Shown: positions 19,868 to 28,570 of the stretch, in pieces
Position numbering within the stretch: the stretch's first letter is position 1
Layout: each line of letters begins with the position of its first letter
Source: Croceicoccus naphthovorans
Lineage (GTDB): Bacteria; Pseudomonadota; Alphaproteobacteria; Sphingomonadales; Sphingomonadaceae
Direction: 5' to 3'
Length of the DNA stretch: 64,000 bases
Assembly (NCBI RefSeq): GCF_001028705.1
Contig: NZ_CP011770.1
Location: 3,413,501-3,477,500, forward strand
Translations under genes and position numbers: made by a program
Notes under the pieces: generated by a model
Database searches by the model: none
The model's input: the letters and a program-made list of their open reading frames with translations, nothing else
What the model was told of the DNA's origin: nothing

Positions 19868-21243
19868 CGGATCAGGCCCCACACCCGGTCCCGCAGCATC
19901 GCGAAACCGGCCCGCAGATCGTCCCGGTGCAGGAATCCCGCTCGCTTCGTCTGTTGAAACAGGATGAGGACCATCACGGCATCGAGCGCGTTGAGCGCCA
20001 GCGCCGCGCCCAGCGGGCCGAGCGGCTCGACCAGAACCCATGCAATCGCCAGCGCCAGCGCGGACAGGACGATGAACTGGATTGCGTAGCCTTCCTGCCG
20101 GTTGATCGACAGCAGCAACGTCGCCATGCCCATCCACACCCCGTTCAGCACCATTGTCACCCCCATCGCGATCACGAAATCGCGTGGCGGATCGATCGTG
20201 CCTGCCGTCCATAGCATCACGATTTCCGGCCCAATCAGCGCCAGAATGCCCAGTGTTGGGACCAGAACCGCGATGTTGGTGCCGACTGTCAGGATTAACA
20301 GCGCAACCTGATCCACGCGCCGCGCGGCGGAGTGCGCGACGCCGAAAAGCGGCATGGCGGCGTTTGAGAGAAGCCCGGTAATCTGGAACGGCAACCGGGT
20401 CAGGGTGCGAACGGTGGTAAAGATCGGCACGGCGGCAATTCCGGCGCGCGCGCCGACCAGCACCGTCATCATCTGCAAGGCCATGGCCGTGCCCAGCGGC
20501 AATGCCAGCGCGGCCAGCGAGGGGCGGGCCAGTCCGCGCAATTCGGAAAGGCTGAAACGGGCGTTACGGTCCAGCATCCATGGTGCGGCGCGGCGCAGAA
20601 ATCCGCTCAGGATCGGAACCCCGGCCAAGCGGACGACCAGATACCCCAACGCCACCGGCAGGATACCGAACCCCAACAGCACAAGGGCCACCGCTATGAT
20701 CAGTTCGACCGCGATCAATGTCGACTGCGTCAGCGTCGCGGCGGCGAAGCGGTCGGTGGCCCGCAGCCCCCCGCGCAGTCCGTTCAATTGCAACGAAACG
20801 GCGCCATAGGCGACAAGGGCCAATGTCGCCTCTCGCGCATAACCCTCCGCCGCAGGCTGGGCGAAATCGACCACGCCGGGGGCGACGACGTAGAGCAGCA
20901 GCGCCGCGCCAAGCACGAGCGCGACGCCGACCGCGAACTGGGTTTGCCGCATGGTCGCAAAGGTGCGTTTCACCGCATCGCGCTGCGCCACTTCGACCGT
21001 GGCGTTGGCCATGATCATCTTATTCGATGCCGCAGCCGTCACGCCAAGGTCGGTCATCGAAAGGTAGGATGGCAGAGTGAACAGCAGCAACCACGCGCCA
21101 TAGACCTCCAGCCCCCAGACGCTGGCGAATACCGGCACGGCCAAGAGCTGGCCCACCATCAGCGTGACCTGCCCATAGCCGAGTGCGCCGACGTTCCGCA
21201 CCAATCGCGAACCCGCGAGTTTTCGCCAAAGTCGCGCGATCAT
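19864..21243 (-). CDS. Polysaccharide flippase (Wzx/MATE-like)
   Basis: 459 residues with about 12-14 hydrophobic helices along the whole length. The N-terminal pattern LVRNVGALGYGQVTLMVGQLLAVPVFA, then YGAWLLLFTLPSYLSMTDLG, is that of MVF-superfamily lipopolysaccharide/O-antigen flippases. It should move undecaprenol-linked repeat units across the inner membrane. It overlaps the upstream epimerase/reductase gene by four bases (21240-21243), implying coupling. Confidence 0.87.
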   Translation of the reverse strand: MIARLWRKLAGSRLVRNVGALGYGQVTLMVGQLLAVPVFASVWGLEVYGAWLLLFTLPSYLSMTDLGVTAAASNKMIMANATVEVAQRDAVKRTFATMRQTQFAVGVALVLGAALLLYVVAPGVVDFAQPAAEGYAREATLALVAYGAVSLQLNGLRGGLRATDRFAAATLTQSTLIAVELIIAVALVLLGFGILPVALGYLVVRLAGVPILSGFLRRAAPWMLDRNARFSLSELRGLARPSLAALALPLGTAMALQMMTVLVGARAGIAAVPIFTTVRTLTRLPFQITGLLSNAAMPLFGVAHSAARRVDQVALLILTVGTNIAVLVPTLGILALIGPEIVMLWTAGTIDPPRDFVIAMGVTMVLNGVWMGMATLLLSINRQEGYAIQFIVLSALALAIAWVLVEPLGPLGAALALNALDAVMVLILFQQTKRAGFLHRDDLRAGFAMLRDRVWGLIR

Positions 21244-22193
21244 GCAGCCACTCCGCCATCGCCGCGCGACAGGAAATCGCGATAGGTCGCCGCCAACCCG
21301 CTACGCAGATCGGTTTTCGGTCGCCAGCCGGTTGCGCGCAATCGCGTGCTGTCGATCCGCTTGCCTTGCGCTCCGTCGGGCTTTGCGGGGTCTGTTACGA
21401 TCTTGCCCCGGAAACCGACCGTTTCCGCCACCAATGCGGCAAGGTCGCGGATCGCGATGTCTTCCCCCGTGCCGACGTTGAACAGGCCGCCGCCTTGCCC
21501 GTGCTTTACCAGATGGGCGCAAGCCTCGGCGAAATCATCGACGAAAAGCAGTTCGCGACGGGGCGTGCCGGTGCCCCAGATCGTCATTGCTTCGTTACCG
21601 GCGATCTTGGCTTCATGTGCCTTGCGGATCAGCGCGGGGACGACGTGGCTTTTCACCGGATCGTATCGATCGCCCGGACCATAGAGGTTCGTCGGCACCG
21701 CCGTCATGAAATCGCAGCCGTATTGCGCGCGATAGGTATCGCACAGCGTCGCGCCCGCGATCTTGGCGATGGCATAACCGAGGTGACCGGGATCGGGCGC
21801 GCCCTGCAAAAAGGCGCTTTCCTTGATCGGCTGCGCCGCCCCGCGCGGATAGATCGCCGACGATGCCACGAAGACCAGCCGTTCGACCGCATGTCTGGCG
21901 GCGGTATCGATCAGGTTCGCGGCGATCATCACATTGTCGTATGCGAATTCCGCAGGCCGCTCGCGATGTGCCATGATTCCGCCCGCGCGGGCGGCGGCGA
22001 TGATCACGACTTCCGGGCGATTGTCCGCGAACCATTCCCGAACCTTCGTCTGTTCGCGCAAGTCGAGCGTACGCGGGGCCGTGAGAACTCTGCAACCGGC
22101 GTGGTCCAGAACGCGCACGATCGCTTGCCCCGCCATGCCCGCATGGCCCGCGACATAGGCGCTCTTGCCCGTCAGATCGTATGCATCGGCCAT
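21240..22193 (-). CDS. GDP-L-fucose synthase-like epimerase/reductase
   Basis: 317 residues, extended SDR. It has a GHAGMAG nucleotide-binding motif (about residue 16) and catalytic residues in SSAIYP (Ser) and YAIAK (Tyr/Lys). NLYGPGDRYD and GTGTPRRELLFVDD are signature stretches of GDP-L-fucose synthase (Fcl/WcaG). That enzyme converts GDP-4-keto-6-deoxymannose to GDP-L-fucose. The partner GDP-mannose 4,6-dehydratase is not in the window; a GDP-mannose 3,5-epimerase is its neighbour instead, so the real product may differ. Confidence 0.85.
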   Translation of the reverse strand: MADAYDLTGKSAYVAGHAGMAGQAIVRVLDHAGCRVLTAPRTLDLREQTKVREWFADNRPEVVIIAAARAGGIMAHRERPAEFAYDNVMIAANLIDTAARHAVERLVFVASSAIYPRGAAQPIKESAFLQGAPDPGHLGYAIAKIAGATLCDTYRAQYGCDFMTAVPTNLYGPGDRYDPVKSHVVPALIRKAHEAKIAGNEAMTIWGTGTPRRELLFVDDFAEACAHLVKHGQGGGLFNVGTGEDIAIRDLAALVAETVGFRGKIVTDPAKPDGAQGKRIDSTRLRATGWRPKTDLRSGLAATYRDFLSRGDGGVAA

Positions 22194-22271
22194 CGTCAGA
22201 TGCCCCGACTTGCCAAATGATCGGTCGGCGCGGTCGGGGGCAACGTGCCCATCGCCACCGACCGATGCCCG

Positions 22272-23249
22272 CTAAACAGATGCAGGCGTGTTCCGCCGCA
22301 CCTGCGTTTCAATCCAGCTATAGGTCTGCTCCAGCCCCTGACGCAGGGTCTGGCTGGGCCGCCAGCCAAGCTTTTCCTCGATCAGGCTGTTTTCGGAATT
22401 GCGCCCGCGCACACCGGTGGGGCCGGGGATGTGTTCCTTGTGGATCGTCTTGCCCGCGATGTCGGCCACGGTGTCGACCAGCTGGTTGATCGTTACCATC
22501 TCGTCCGATCCGATATTGACCGGCCCTTCGAACGTCGACCGGGTCAGGCGCAGCGTCCCTTCAAGGCATTCGTCGATATAGAGGAACGAGCGGGTCTGAA
22601 GCCCGTCGCCCCAGATTTCAATCGTATCGTCGCTGGTCGCCCGCGCCACCTTGCGGCAGATCGCCGCCGGGGCCTTTTCCTTGCCGCCGTCCCATGTGCC
22701 TTCGGGGCCGAATATGTTGTGATAGCGCGCGACGCGGTTCGCCATGCCGTGGTTGCGGTTGTAGGCAAGGAACAATCGTTCGGAGAACAGCTTTTCCCAA
22801 CCGTATTCGCTGTCGGGCGCGGCGGGATAGGCCGAATCCTCGCGGCAGTTCGGATCGTTCGGGTTCTCTTGGTTGTACGCCGGGTACATGCAGGCGGACG
22901 AGGAATAGAACACGCGGTTGATATTTCGCTTGTGCGCGATATCGGCGACGTTGAGGTTGATGGATGCCGAATTGTGCATGATGTCGGCATCGTGCTCGCC
23001 GGTGAAGATGTATCCGGCCCCGCCCATGTCGGCGGCAAGCTGATAGACTTCGTCGAACCGGCGATCGATCACGGTGCGGCAGAAGGCCTGGTCGCGCAGG
23101 TCGCCGATCACGAAATCGTCGGCCTCCGTCTCGGCATATTCGTGGAACTTCAGGTCCACGCCGCGCACCCAGAAACCTTCGCGCTTCAGCCGCTTGACGA
23201 GATGGCCGCCGATGAAGCCACCGGCTCCGAGGACGAGGGCGGATTTCAT
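22272..23249 (-). CDS. GDP-mannose 3,5-epimerase-like protein
   Basis: 325 residues. It starts with GAGGFIGGHL (NAD binding). ADMGGAGYIF, SSSACMYP (the acid/base Cys), YGWEKL (Tyr/Lys pair) and FGPEGTWDGGKEKAPAAICRK (second Lys) match GDP-mannose 3,5-epimerase, known best from plants, where it gives GDP-L-galactose and GDP-L-gulose. All key residues seem present. It would supply GDP-sugars for the polysaccharide built by the neighbouring glycosyltransferases. The next gene downstream is 78 bases away. Confidence 0.85.
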   Translation of the reverse strand: MKSALVLGAGGFIGGHLVKRLKREGFWVRGVDLKFHEYAETEADDFVIGDLRDQAFCRTVIDRRFDEVYQLAADMGGAGYIFTGEHDADIMHNSASINLNVADIAHKRNINRVFYSSSACMYPAYNQENPNDPNCREDSAYPAAPDSEYGWEKLFSERLFLAYNRNHGMANRVARYHNIFGPEGTWDGGKEKAPAAICRKVARATSDDTIEIWGDGLQTRSFLYIDECLEGTLRLTRSTFEGPVNIGSDEMVTINQLVDTVADIAGKTIHKEHIPGPTGVRGRNSENSLIEEKLGWRPSQTLRQGLEQTYSWIETQVRRNTPASV

Positions 23250-23252
23250 CGC

Positions 23253-24455
23253 TTACTCCTGATTTTCAGTGCCTTGTGGCATAAGGATAGTCTCGAACCG
23301 ATCGGCGATCGCGTCGATGTCGAACGTTCGCTTAGCATACTGGCGGGCGTTGTCACCCATCGCGCGGCGGCGCTCTGCCGATGCGGCAAGTTCGCGCGCG
23401 GCGGCGACCATTCCTGCCCGGTCGCCGGGTTCGACCACCATGCCGGCATCCGCGCCGGTAATGTTACGGGCGGCAAGGTTGGCGCTGGGCATGGATGCAA
23501 GGATCGGGCGGCCTGCGGCGAGGTAGGTCAGGATTTTCGAAGGCACGGAATAAATCCCCGCCTCCGGCTCTATCATCGCGACCAGCACGTCCGCCCCACC
23601 CAGCATCCTTGGCAGGTCCCCGAACGGGACCCACGGGCGGACCGAAAGGTTGGCAACGCCCTTGTCCGCCGCGGCCCTCGCCAGGGCATCGGCGGCCTCG
23701 CCCTGCGAAAAGACGAGCACCGACACGCCCTCGCCCAGTTCCTCTGCCAGTTGCAGCAGCAGCATCGGATCGTGCTTGTACCCGATGGTGCCCGAATAGA
23801 CGAAGCGCAGCGCGTCCGCGGGCATGTTTGCTGCCGCCCAGTCGTTGTCGCGCGGATAGATCGGCAATTCGTCCAGCGGTGCCCAGTTTTCGACGACATG
23901 GGTGCGCGATGGGCTGACGCCGCGTGCGGCAAGGATGGGCAGAAAGTCGGGCGAGATCGCGACTACGCCCTCGCTCCGGCGGAGCAGGCGGTATTCCAGC
24001 CGGTCGTAGATGCGGGCGACCAAATGGCCGATCACCGGGAACTTGCGCGTAACGACGCGGGTAATCGCCTCGCTGTAAATGTCCTGCAACCAGAACACGA
24101 ACCGCGCGCCCGCATCGTGCGTCGCCCTTTGCAACCCGCGCTGCGCGTCGAGTGGGACATTGCTGGACAGGACGACATCGGGTGCGAAGGCGCGGACCTG
24201 ATCGGCAAGCGCGTGACCGATCTCGATCTCTTGCGCGCGGCGTTTGACGAAGCTGGCCTTGGCAAAGGCTTGTTTCGTGCTGACCGAAGCGATTTCGAAC
24301 GTCGGCGGGTCACCGTCTTCGCGCGACAGGCGGCCATGCGGGGTCTGAAAGCTGGCCGAAAAAACGTGGCGAACGCTGTGCCCGCGCCGCGCCAGCGCGC
24401 GCGAAAGCTGAACCTGAAACGGGTGTCCCGAGTAATCGACCAGCAGAATTTTCAA
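23253..24455 (-). CDS. GT4 glycosyltransferase (WcaI-like)
   Basis: About 400 residues. ILLVDYSGHPFQVQLSRALARRGH opens the acceptor domain. FVYSGTIGYKHDPMLLLQLAEEL and YSVPSKILTYLAAGRPILA mark the GT-B donor domain, the latter phrase typical of WcaI-like enzymes. No ATG or GTG fits; TTG 24455, 23 bases after lptA, is the most likely start, without a clear ribosome site. It lies in line with lptC-lptA, and the epimerase gene begins only three bases downstream, so all could be one transcript. Confidence 0.82.
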   Translation of the reverse strand: MKILLVDYSGHPFQVQLSRALARRGHSVRHVFSASFQTPHGRLSREDGDPPTFEIASVSTKQAFAKASFVKRRAQEIEIGHALADQVRAFAPDVVLSSNVPLDAQRGLQRATHDAGARFVFWLQDIYSEAITRVVTRKFPVIGHLVARIYDRLEYRLLRRSEGVVAISPDFLPILAARGVSPSRTHVVENWAPLDELPIYPRDNDWAAANMPADALRFVYSGTIGYKHDPMLLLQLAEELGEGVSVLVFSQGEAADALARAAADKGVANLSVRPWVPFGDLPRMLGGADVLVAMIEPEAGIYSVPSKILTYLAAGRPILASMPSANLAARNITGADAGMVVEPGDRAGMVAAARELAASAERRRAMGDNARQYAKRTFDIDAIADRFETILMPQGTENQE

Positions 24456-24478
24456 GAGTGCGACCCGGTTGTCCGTTC

Positions 24479-25042
24479 TTAATTGTCCGGCACGGAGAAG
24501 CTGCCGCTGACCCGTCCGCCATTGCTCGTTTCGCCGCCGATCGACGAGGACGAACCCGAACTGCGCCCGTCGACGCTGGACACCCCGGTGTTGAGATCGA
24601 TAACCAGCCGCCCGCCGTTCAGCGTGTCGCTGCCCCGGCGCAGGCGCACGTCGCCGACCAGCGTGATGATGCGGCGGTTGAAGTCGTAGACGCCGACATT
24701 GCCGTTCGCGGTCTCGTTCCCGCGCTGAACCCGCACGCCGCCGGTGGCGGTGATGCGCTGGATCTTCAGCGATCCGGCGTCGGTATAGTTCACGATGGTG
24801 CGGCCCGCGTTCAGCGCCAGATCGCCCTGCCGGATCGCGACATCGCCCGACAGGACGACGCGGTTTTCGCGGTCCTGAAGCTCTATCCGGTTGGCGGCAT
24901 AGTCGACCGGCTGGTTCGAATTGAACCCGGCGATGGACTGCGCGGCCAGCTGCTGCTGACCCAGCACGGCGGCGGCTGTGATCGCGAACCCGGCGATGCC
25001 GAAACGAAACGGGCGGGACTGAAGCAGCGTCTTGAACATCAA
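24479..25042 (-). CDS. lptA: LPS transport periplasmic protein LptA
   Basis: 187 residues. A signal sequence precedes an OstA-type beta-jellyroll: VDYAANRIELQDRENRVVLSGDV, LNAGRTIVNY, VGVYDFNRRIITLVGDVRLRRGSDTLNGGRLVIDL. LptA bridges the inner-membrane LptBFGC complex to LptD/E. A Ser/Gly-rich C-terminal tail follows. Its start overlaps the lptC stop by four bases. The usual downstream lptB (ATPase) is absent here; a glycosyltransferase follows. Confidence 0.92.
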   Translation of the reverse strand: MMFKTLLQSRPFRFGIAGFAITAAAVLGQQQLAAQSIAGFNSNQPVDYAANRIELQDRENRVVLSGDVAIRQGDLALNAGRTIVNYTDAGSLKIQRITATGGVRVQRGNETANGNVGVYDFNRRIITLVGDVRLRRGSDTLNGGRLVIDLNTGVSSVDGRSSGSSSSIGGETSNGGRVSGSFSVPDN

Positions 25043-25686
25043 CGGGGCATCCTGAGCGAACCGGGCTGCATGCGCAGCCGGGCATTTCCGATAAGCGATA
25101 TGGTGCGGGCCTGCAAATCCGCCTCCAGCCGGTCGGCACTGAACGTGCCTGCCGGAATGCGCCCTTCGACCCGGCCACTGCCGACCAGCGTGCGTTCGGG
25201 CAGGTTGACCGACACGTTGCGCGCGATCATGCGATAACCATCGGCGGCGGTGAAATTGACCGATCCGGGCACGCTGACCTGTTCCGCATCAAGGTCATAG
25301 ACCCCGCTGCGGGCAGTCAGTTCCGCCGGTCCTTCGCCCAGCAGGATGCGCGCGGTCAGGTCGTCCATTTCTATCTGGCGCAACTGGCGGCTGCGCTGCA
25401 CCGCGTTGCCCGCCATGATCGAGAATGGGCGGCCTTCGTCGTCAGACCCGCGATACATCGCCTTGTTCACCGAAATGCGGTTCGGCGTGACCTGAACTTT
25501 GTCGCGGTCGAGCAGGAAGCTGATCTCTCCGCGCGAGGACAAGGGCGCAAGGATCATCAGCGCGAACAGGACGCCGATGATCACCGGCAGCCCGAGCACG
25601 AGCGTACGCACCAGTTTATCGTGCGCGCCGCCGGGGGCCGCCATGTGGCGACGCTGATCCCGGATGATGTCGGCCTGAACGGTCAT
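25039..25686 (-). CDS. lptC: LPS export protein LptC
   Basis: 215 residues with one N-terminal membrane helix (LVLGLPVIIGVLFALMILAPL, residues about 29-49) and a periplasmic beta-jellyroll, as expected for LptC of the inner-membrane LPS extraction complex. The middle (PFSIMAGNAVQ, ARSGVYDLDAEQVSV, SADRLEADL) fits the LptC/YrbK family. It is four bases out of phase with lptA (ATGA overlap) and 46 bases after the RNase D gene, forming an rnd-lptC-lptA run. Confidence 0.88.
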   Translation of the reverse strand: MTVQADIIRDQRRHMAAPGGAHDKLVRTLVLGLPVIIGVLFALMILAPLSSRGEISFLLDRDKVQVTPNRISVNKAMYRGSDDEGRPFSIMAGNAVQRSRQLRQIEMDDLTARILLGEGPAELTARSGVYDLDAEQVSVPGSVNFTAADGYRMIARNVSVNLPERTLVGSGRVEGRIPAGTFSADRLEADLQARTISLIGNARLRMQPGSLRMPR

Positions 25687-25732
25687 GCACTCTCAACTGT
25701 TGGCGGCAATGCGGTTTCCCGTAGCCGGGCGA

Positions 25733-26353
25733 TCATGCCTCGTGGCTGAACACGTCCTTGTCTTCCCACCCTGCCAGATCGAGCAAGGCGCGGGTCGGCA
25801 GGAAATCGAAACAGGCCTGCGCAATGTCTGTCCGGCCTTCGCGTTCGAGGCGGACGCGGAAGATTTCGACCATTTCGTGCAGGAATCGCACGTCGCTGGC
25901 CGCATATTCCTTTTGCGCGTCGATAAGCGTGGGTGCGCCCCAGTCGCTCGACTGCTGCTGCTTGCTCATGTCCTTGCCCAGCAGTTCGGTGACGAGGTTC
26001 TTGAGCCCGTGACGGTCGGTATAGGTGCGGGTCAGCTTGCTGGCGATCTTGGTGCAGAACACCGGCCCGGCCATCACGCCAAGGTAGTGATATATCGCGG
26101 CAAGATCGAACCGGGCGTAGTGATAATACTTTTCCCGCGCCGGATCGGCGAGCACGGCCTTCAGGTTCGGCGCATCGTAACGGCTGCCCGCGGCAAAGCG
26201 GACGAGATGTTCGTCGCCCTTGCCGTCGCTGATCTGCACGACACACAGCCGGTCGCGCCGGGTGACGAGGCCCATGGTCTCTGTATCGACGGCCACCGGG
26301 CCGGGGGCGAGAACGCCTTCGGGAAGGTCTTCTTCGTGGAGGTAAACTGCCAT
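25733..26353 (-). CDS. Ribonuclease D-like 3'-5' exonuclease
   Basis: 206 residues containing only the DEDDy exonuclease domain: VAVDTETMGL (Asp/Glu), YHYARFDLAAIYHYLG (Asp) and YAASDVRFL (Tyr and Asp). It is about half the length of Escherichia coli RNase D and lacks HRDC domains, as is common for the short alphaproteobacterial form upstream of lptC. It probably trims structured RNAs. ATG 26353 begins MAVYLHEEDLP. It is divergent from ung. Confidence 0.9.
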   Translation of the reverse strand: MAVYLHEEDLPEGVLAPGPVAVDTETMGLVTRRDRLCVVQISDGKGDEHLVRFAAGSRYDAPNLKAVLADPAREKYYHYARFDLAAIYHYLGVMAGPVFCTKIASKLTRTYTDRHGLKNLVTELLGKDMSKQQQSSDWGAPTLIDAQKEYAASDVRFLHEMVEIFRVRLEREGRTDIAQACFDFLPTRALLDLAGWEDKDVFSHEA

Positions 26354-26432
26354 GGCAAAGCCCTTAGGCCGATTGGGGAAAGAGGGAAAGAGGCCGCTGG
26401 CGACCCGCGGGCCGAAAGTCTAGATCGGTGTC

Positions 26433-27116
26433 ATGATCGAGGAAGCAATCCCCGAAAGCTGGGCGCCCGCCCTTAACCCCGTTCTGGCCAGCGAAGAAGC
26501 GCGGCAGCTGGACGGCTGGCTGCGGGCAGAGGAAGACGCGGGGCGAGAGGTCTATCCCCCGCGAGGCCAACGGTTGCGTGCGCTCGAACTGACGCCGCTG
26601 GATGCGGTGAAGGTCGTAATTCTGGGGCAGGACCCGTACCACGGGCCGGGGCAGGCGCATGGGCTGGCGTTTTCGGTCCCGATGGGCGTGAAATTGCCGC
26701 CAAGCTTGCGCAATATCTACAAGGAATTGGCCGACGATTGCTCCGCCGCCCCGCCGCTGACCGGGGACCTGACCCACTGGGCAGAGCAGGGCGTGCTGCT
26801 GCTGAACAACGCATTGACGGTTGAGGCGGCCAAAGCCGGATCGCACCAGAAACGCGGCTGGGACGCCATTACCGACGCCTGCGTCGCGGCGGTGGCAAGG
26901 CGCGATTGCCCCAGCGTTTTCATTTTGTGGGGCAGCCATGCGCAGACCAAGGCGAAGCGCGTGCCTGAACTCGGCCCCGGCACGCCGCACTGCGTAATCG
27001 AAAGCGCACACCCCAGCCCGCTTTCCGCCTATCGCGGGTTCTTCGGGTCGAAACCGTTCAGCAGGGCCAATGCATTTCTGCGCAACCATGGGCTAGAGCC
27101 GATCGACTGGAGCTGA
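26433..27116 (+). CDS. ung: Uracil-DNA glycosylase, family 1
   Basis: 227 residues. The enzyme removes uracil from DNA to start base-excision repair. Motif A GQDPYHGPGQAHGLAFSV (about residue 65, catalytic Asp) and motif B HPSPLSAYRGFFG (catalytic His) are intact, as is LLLNNALTVE. The start at ATG 26433 gives the normal length. It stands alone, divergent from the RNase D gene and convergent with the next one. Confidence 0.95.
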   Translation: MIEEAIPESWAPALNPVLASEEARQLDGWLRAEEDAGREVYPPRGQRLRALELTPLDAVKVVILGQDPYHGPGQAHGLAFSVPMGVKLPPSLRNIYKELADDCSAAPPLTGDLTHWAEQGVLLLNNALTVEAAKAGSHQKRGWDAITDACVAAVARRDCPSVFILWGSHAQTKAKRVPELGPGTPHCVIESAHPSPLSAYRGFFGSKPFSRANAFLRNHGLEPIDWS

Positions 27117-27122
27117 TCAGAA

Positions 27123-27998
27123 TTACACCAACCATGAATGGTTGGTGGTCGCGATCCCGTGACGGTCCAGCATCGCGGCAATCGCCTCGAACCGGCTGCG
27201 CGCATCGCGAAACTGCGTCGCGCCAGCCGCTTTCTGCAGGGTATCCACCGATCCGGCGCGTCCTGCGGAAAAGTCGCATCCGATCAGGCCGATCTCTCTC
27301 GCGCCCATGATCCCGGCGAGGATAGCGGCCGACAGCGCCGATGTCGTCTCCACGACAGGCAGGCGCGCGGATGCTGGTGAGGGCAGGTCATAGAGGTCAA
27401 AGTCCGGCACGATCGGATAGCGGGCCAGCGTCTGCGGCAATTTCACCCCGGCCAAGGTGCCGTGGCGAAACCGCCAGCCAACCCGCTCTGGCCGGATTAC
27501 CGTGAACAGCGACAGGAATTCGGGCGTAAGATTCGCCGCCTGATCGTAGAAGATCGGGGCATAGAGGCACCGCGCTGCGCCCGCATCGCGAAACGCGGTA
27601 TCGCCGAAACGGGCGATGAACTCTATCCCCGGGCCAAGATCGGTCGTGAAGAAATAGCGCACCGGCCCGGGCTGCGCGCGTCCGAACGCGAAATTGATGT
27701 AGAGCGCGGTGTCGAACCCATCGAAAAAGGCGCTGTCCACGCGATCGAGGCTGGGCCCGCTACCCACGATCAGCACTTTGCGCCCGGTCATGTCCTGGCG
27801 CCATAGGTCCGGCCACGGGTTCGCGCCGATACGCTCGACCACTTGTTCCCCGCGCCGCGTGGCCAGCGGGGAACGCGCCATCCAGCGCAGGCGCGCCATG
27901 GCCGATGCGTTGGGATGCGGGTAATCGCGCAGGAAAGGGCTGGCGCCCATCAGGTCGGCGGGGCAATCATGCTTTCGCCGGACTAGGATAGACGGCAT
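27123..27998 (-). CDS. Rossmann-like protein of unknown function
   Basis: 291 residues from ATG 27998 (MPSILVRRKHDCPADLMG). The core KVLIVGSGPSLDRVDSAFFDGFDTALYINFAFG resembles the nucleotide-binding start of DUF115/MptE-like and sialyltransferase-like proteins, which share a VGSGPSL-type loop. IGLIGCDFSAGRAGSVDTLQKAAGATQF near the end also recalls that group (a conserved G-x-D followed by S/T). The reaction is unknown. It partly faces the start of the divergent GNAT gene (38 bases between starts). Confidence 0.65.
   Translation of the reverse strand: MPSILVRRKHDCPADLMGASPFLRDYPHPNASAMARLRWMARSPLATRRGEQVVERIGANPWPDLWRQDMTGRKVLIVGSGPSLDRVDSAFFDGFDTALYINFAFGRAQPGPVRYFFTTDLGPGIEFIARFGDTAFRDAGAARCLYAPIFYDQAANLTPEFLSLFTVIRPERVGWRFRHGTLAGVKLPQTLARYPIVPDFDLYDLPSPASARLPVVETTSALSAAILAGIMGAREIGLIGCDFSAGRAGSVDTLQKAAGATQFRDARSRFEAIAAMLDRHGIATTNHSWLV
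27126..27147. repeat. 22-base palindrome at the end of a convergent gene pair
   Basis: CACCAACCAT (27126-27135) and its exact reverse complement ATGGTTGGTG (27138-27147) are separated by two bases. It overlaps the last codons of the minus-strand gene at 27123, ten bases after ung ends. No T-run follows; it may act as a bidirectional RNA 3'-end structure. Confidence 0.45.
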
Positions 27999-28036
27999 CC
28001 GGGTGCAACCGCGCCGCGACCGGTAAAGGGATTTGC

Positions 28037-28570
28037 GTGCAAGACGACATGGCAACATCCGGGCAGGCTATCGACCTGCGTTCGCTGAGGGCGGCGGATG
28101 AAGGCGAGATCGTTGCCGCCAATCGTGCCAACCGAGCCTATCACGCACCCTTTGTGACGCCCTGCACCGATGCAGAGGGTTTTGCGCAATGGCTTGGCGT
28201 GGTTTCGCAGGATACGAACGAGACGATGATCGCCCGCACGCCGGACGGCGCGATAGTCGGCGTGTTCAACTTGTCGCAGATTGCGCACGGCAATTTCTGC
28301 AGCGCCTATCTGGGCTATCACGGCTATGCCGAGACCGCGCGGCGGGGGTTGATGACGCGGGCCTTGCGGCAGACCGTGCGCTACGCTTTCGATACGCTTG
28401 GCCTCCACCGGATCGAGGCGAATATTCAGCCCGATAACGCGCGCTCCATCGCGTTGGTCGCGCGGGGCGGGTTCCGCAAGGAAGGCTATAGTCCGCGCTA
28501 TCTGAAAATCGGCGGGGAATGGCGCGACCATGAACGCTGGGCGATTACTGTCGAGGATCTGGCCCGATGA
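28037..28570 (+). CDS. GNAT N-acetyltransferase, RimJ-like
   Basis: 177 residues from GTG 28037 (AAAGGG about 8 bases upstream; ATG 28049 is an alternative). GNAT pattern: IVGVFNLSQIAHGNFCSAYLGYHGYAETARRGLMTRAL (acetyl-CoA loop R-R-G-L-M), then FDTLGLHRIEANIQPDNARSIALVARGGFRKEGYSPRYLKIGGEWRDHERWAI, the hallmark of RimJ/RimL ribosomal-protein N-acetyltransferases. The substrate is unproven. Its end overlaps the next GNAT gene by four bases. Confidence 0.9.
   Translation: MQDDMATSGQAIDLRSLRAADEGEIVAANRANRAYHAPFVTPCTDAEGFAQWLGVVSQDTNETMIARTPDGAIVGVFNLSQIAHGNFCSAYLGYHGYAETARRGLMTRALRQTVRYAFDTLGLHRIEANIQPDNARSIALVARGGFRKEGYSPRYLKIGGEWRDHERWAITVEDLAR

Noticed and set aside
22245..24482. 745-codon plus-strand frame
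   Set aside because: Antisense of the epimerase and glycosyltransferase genes, no motifs.
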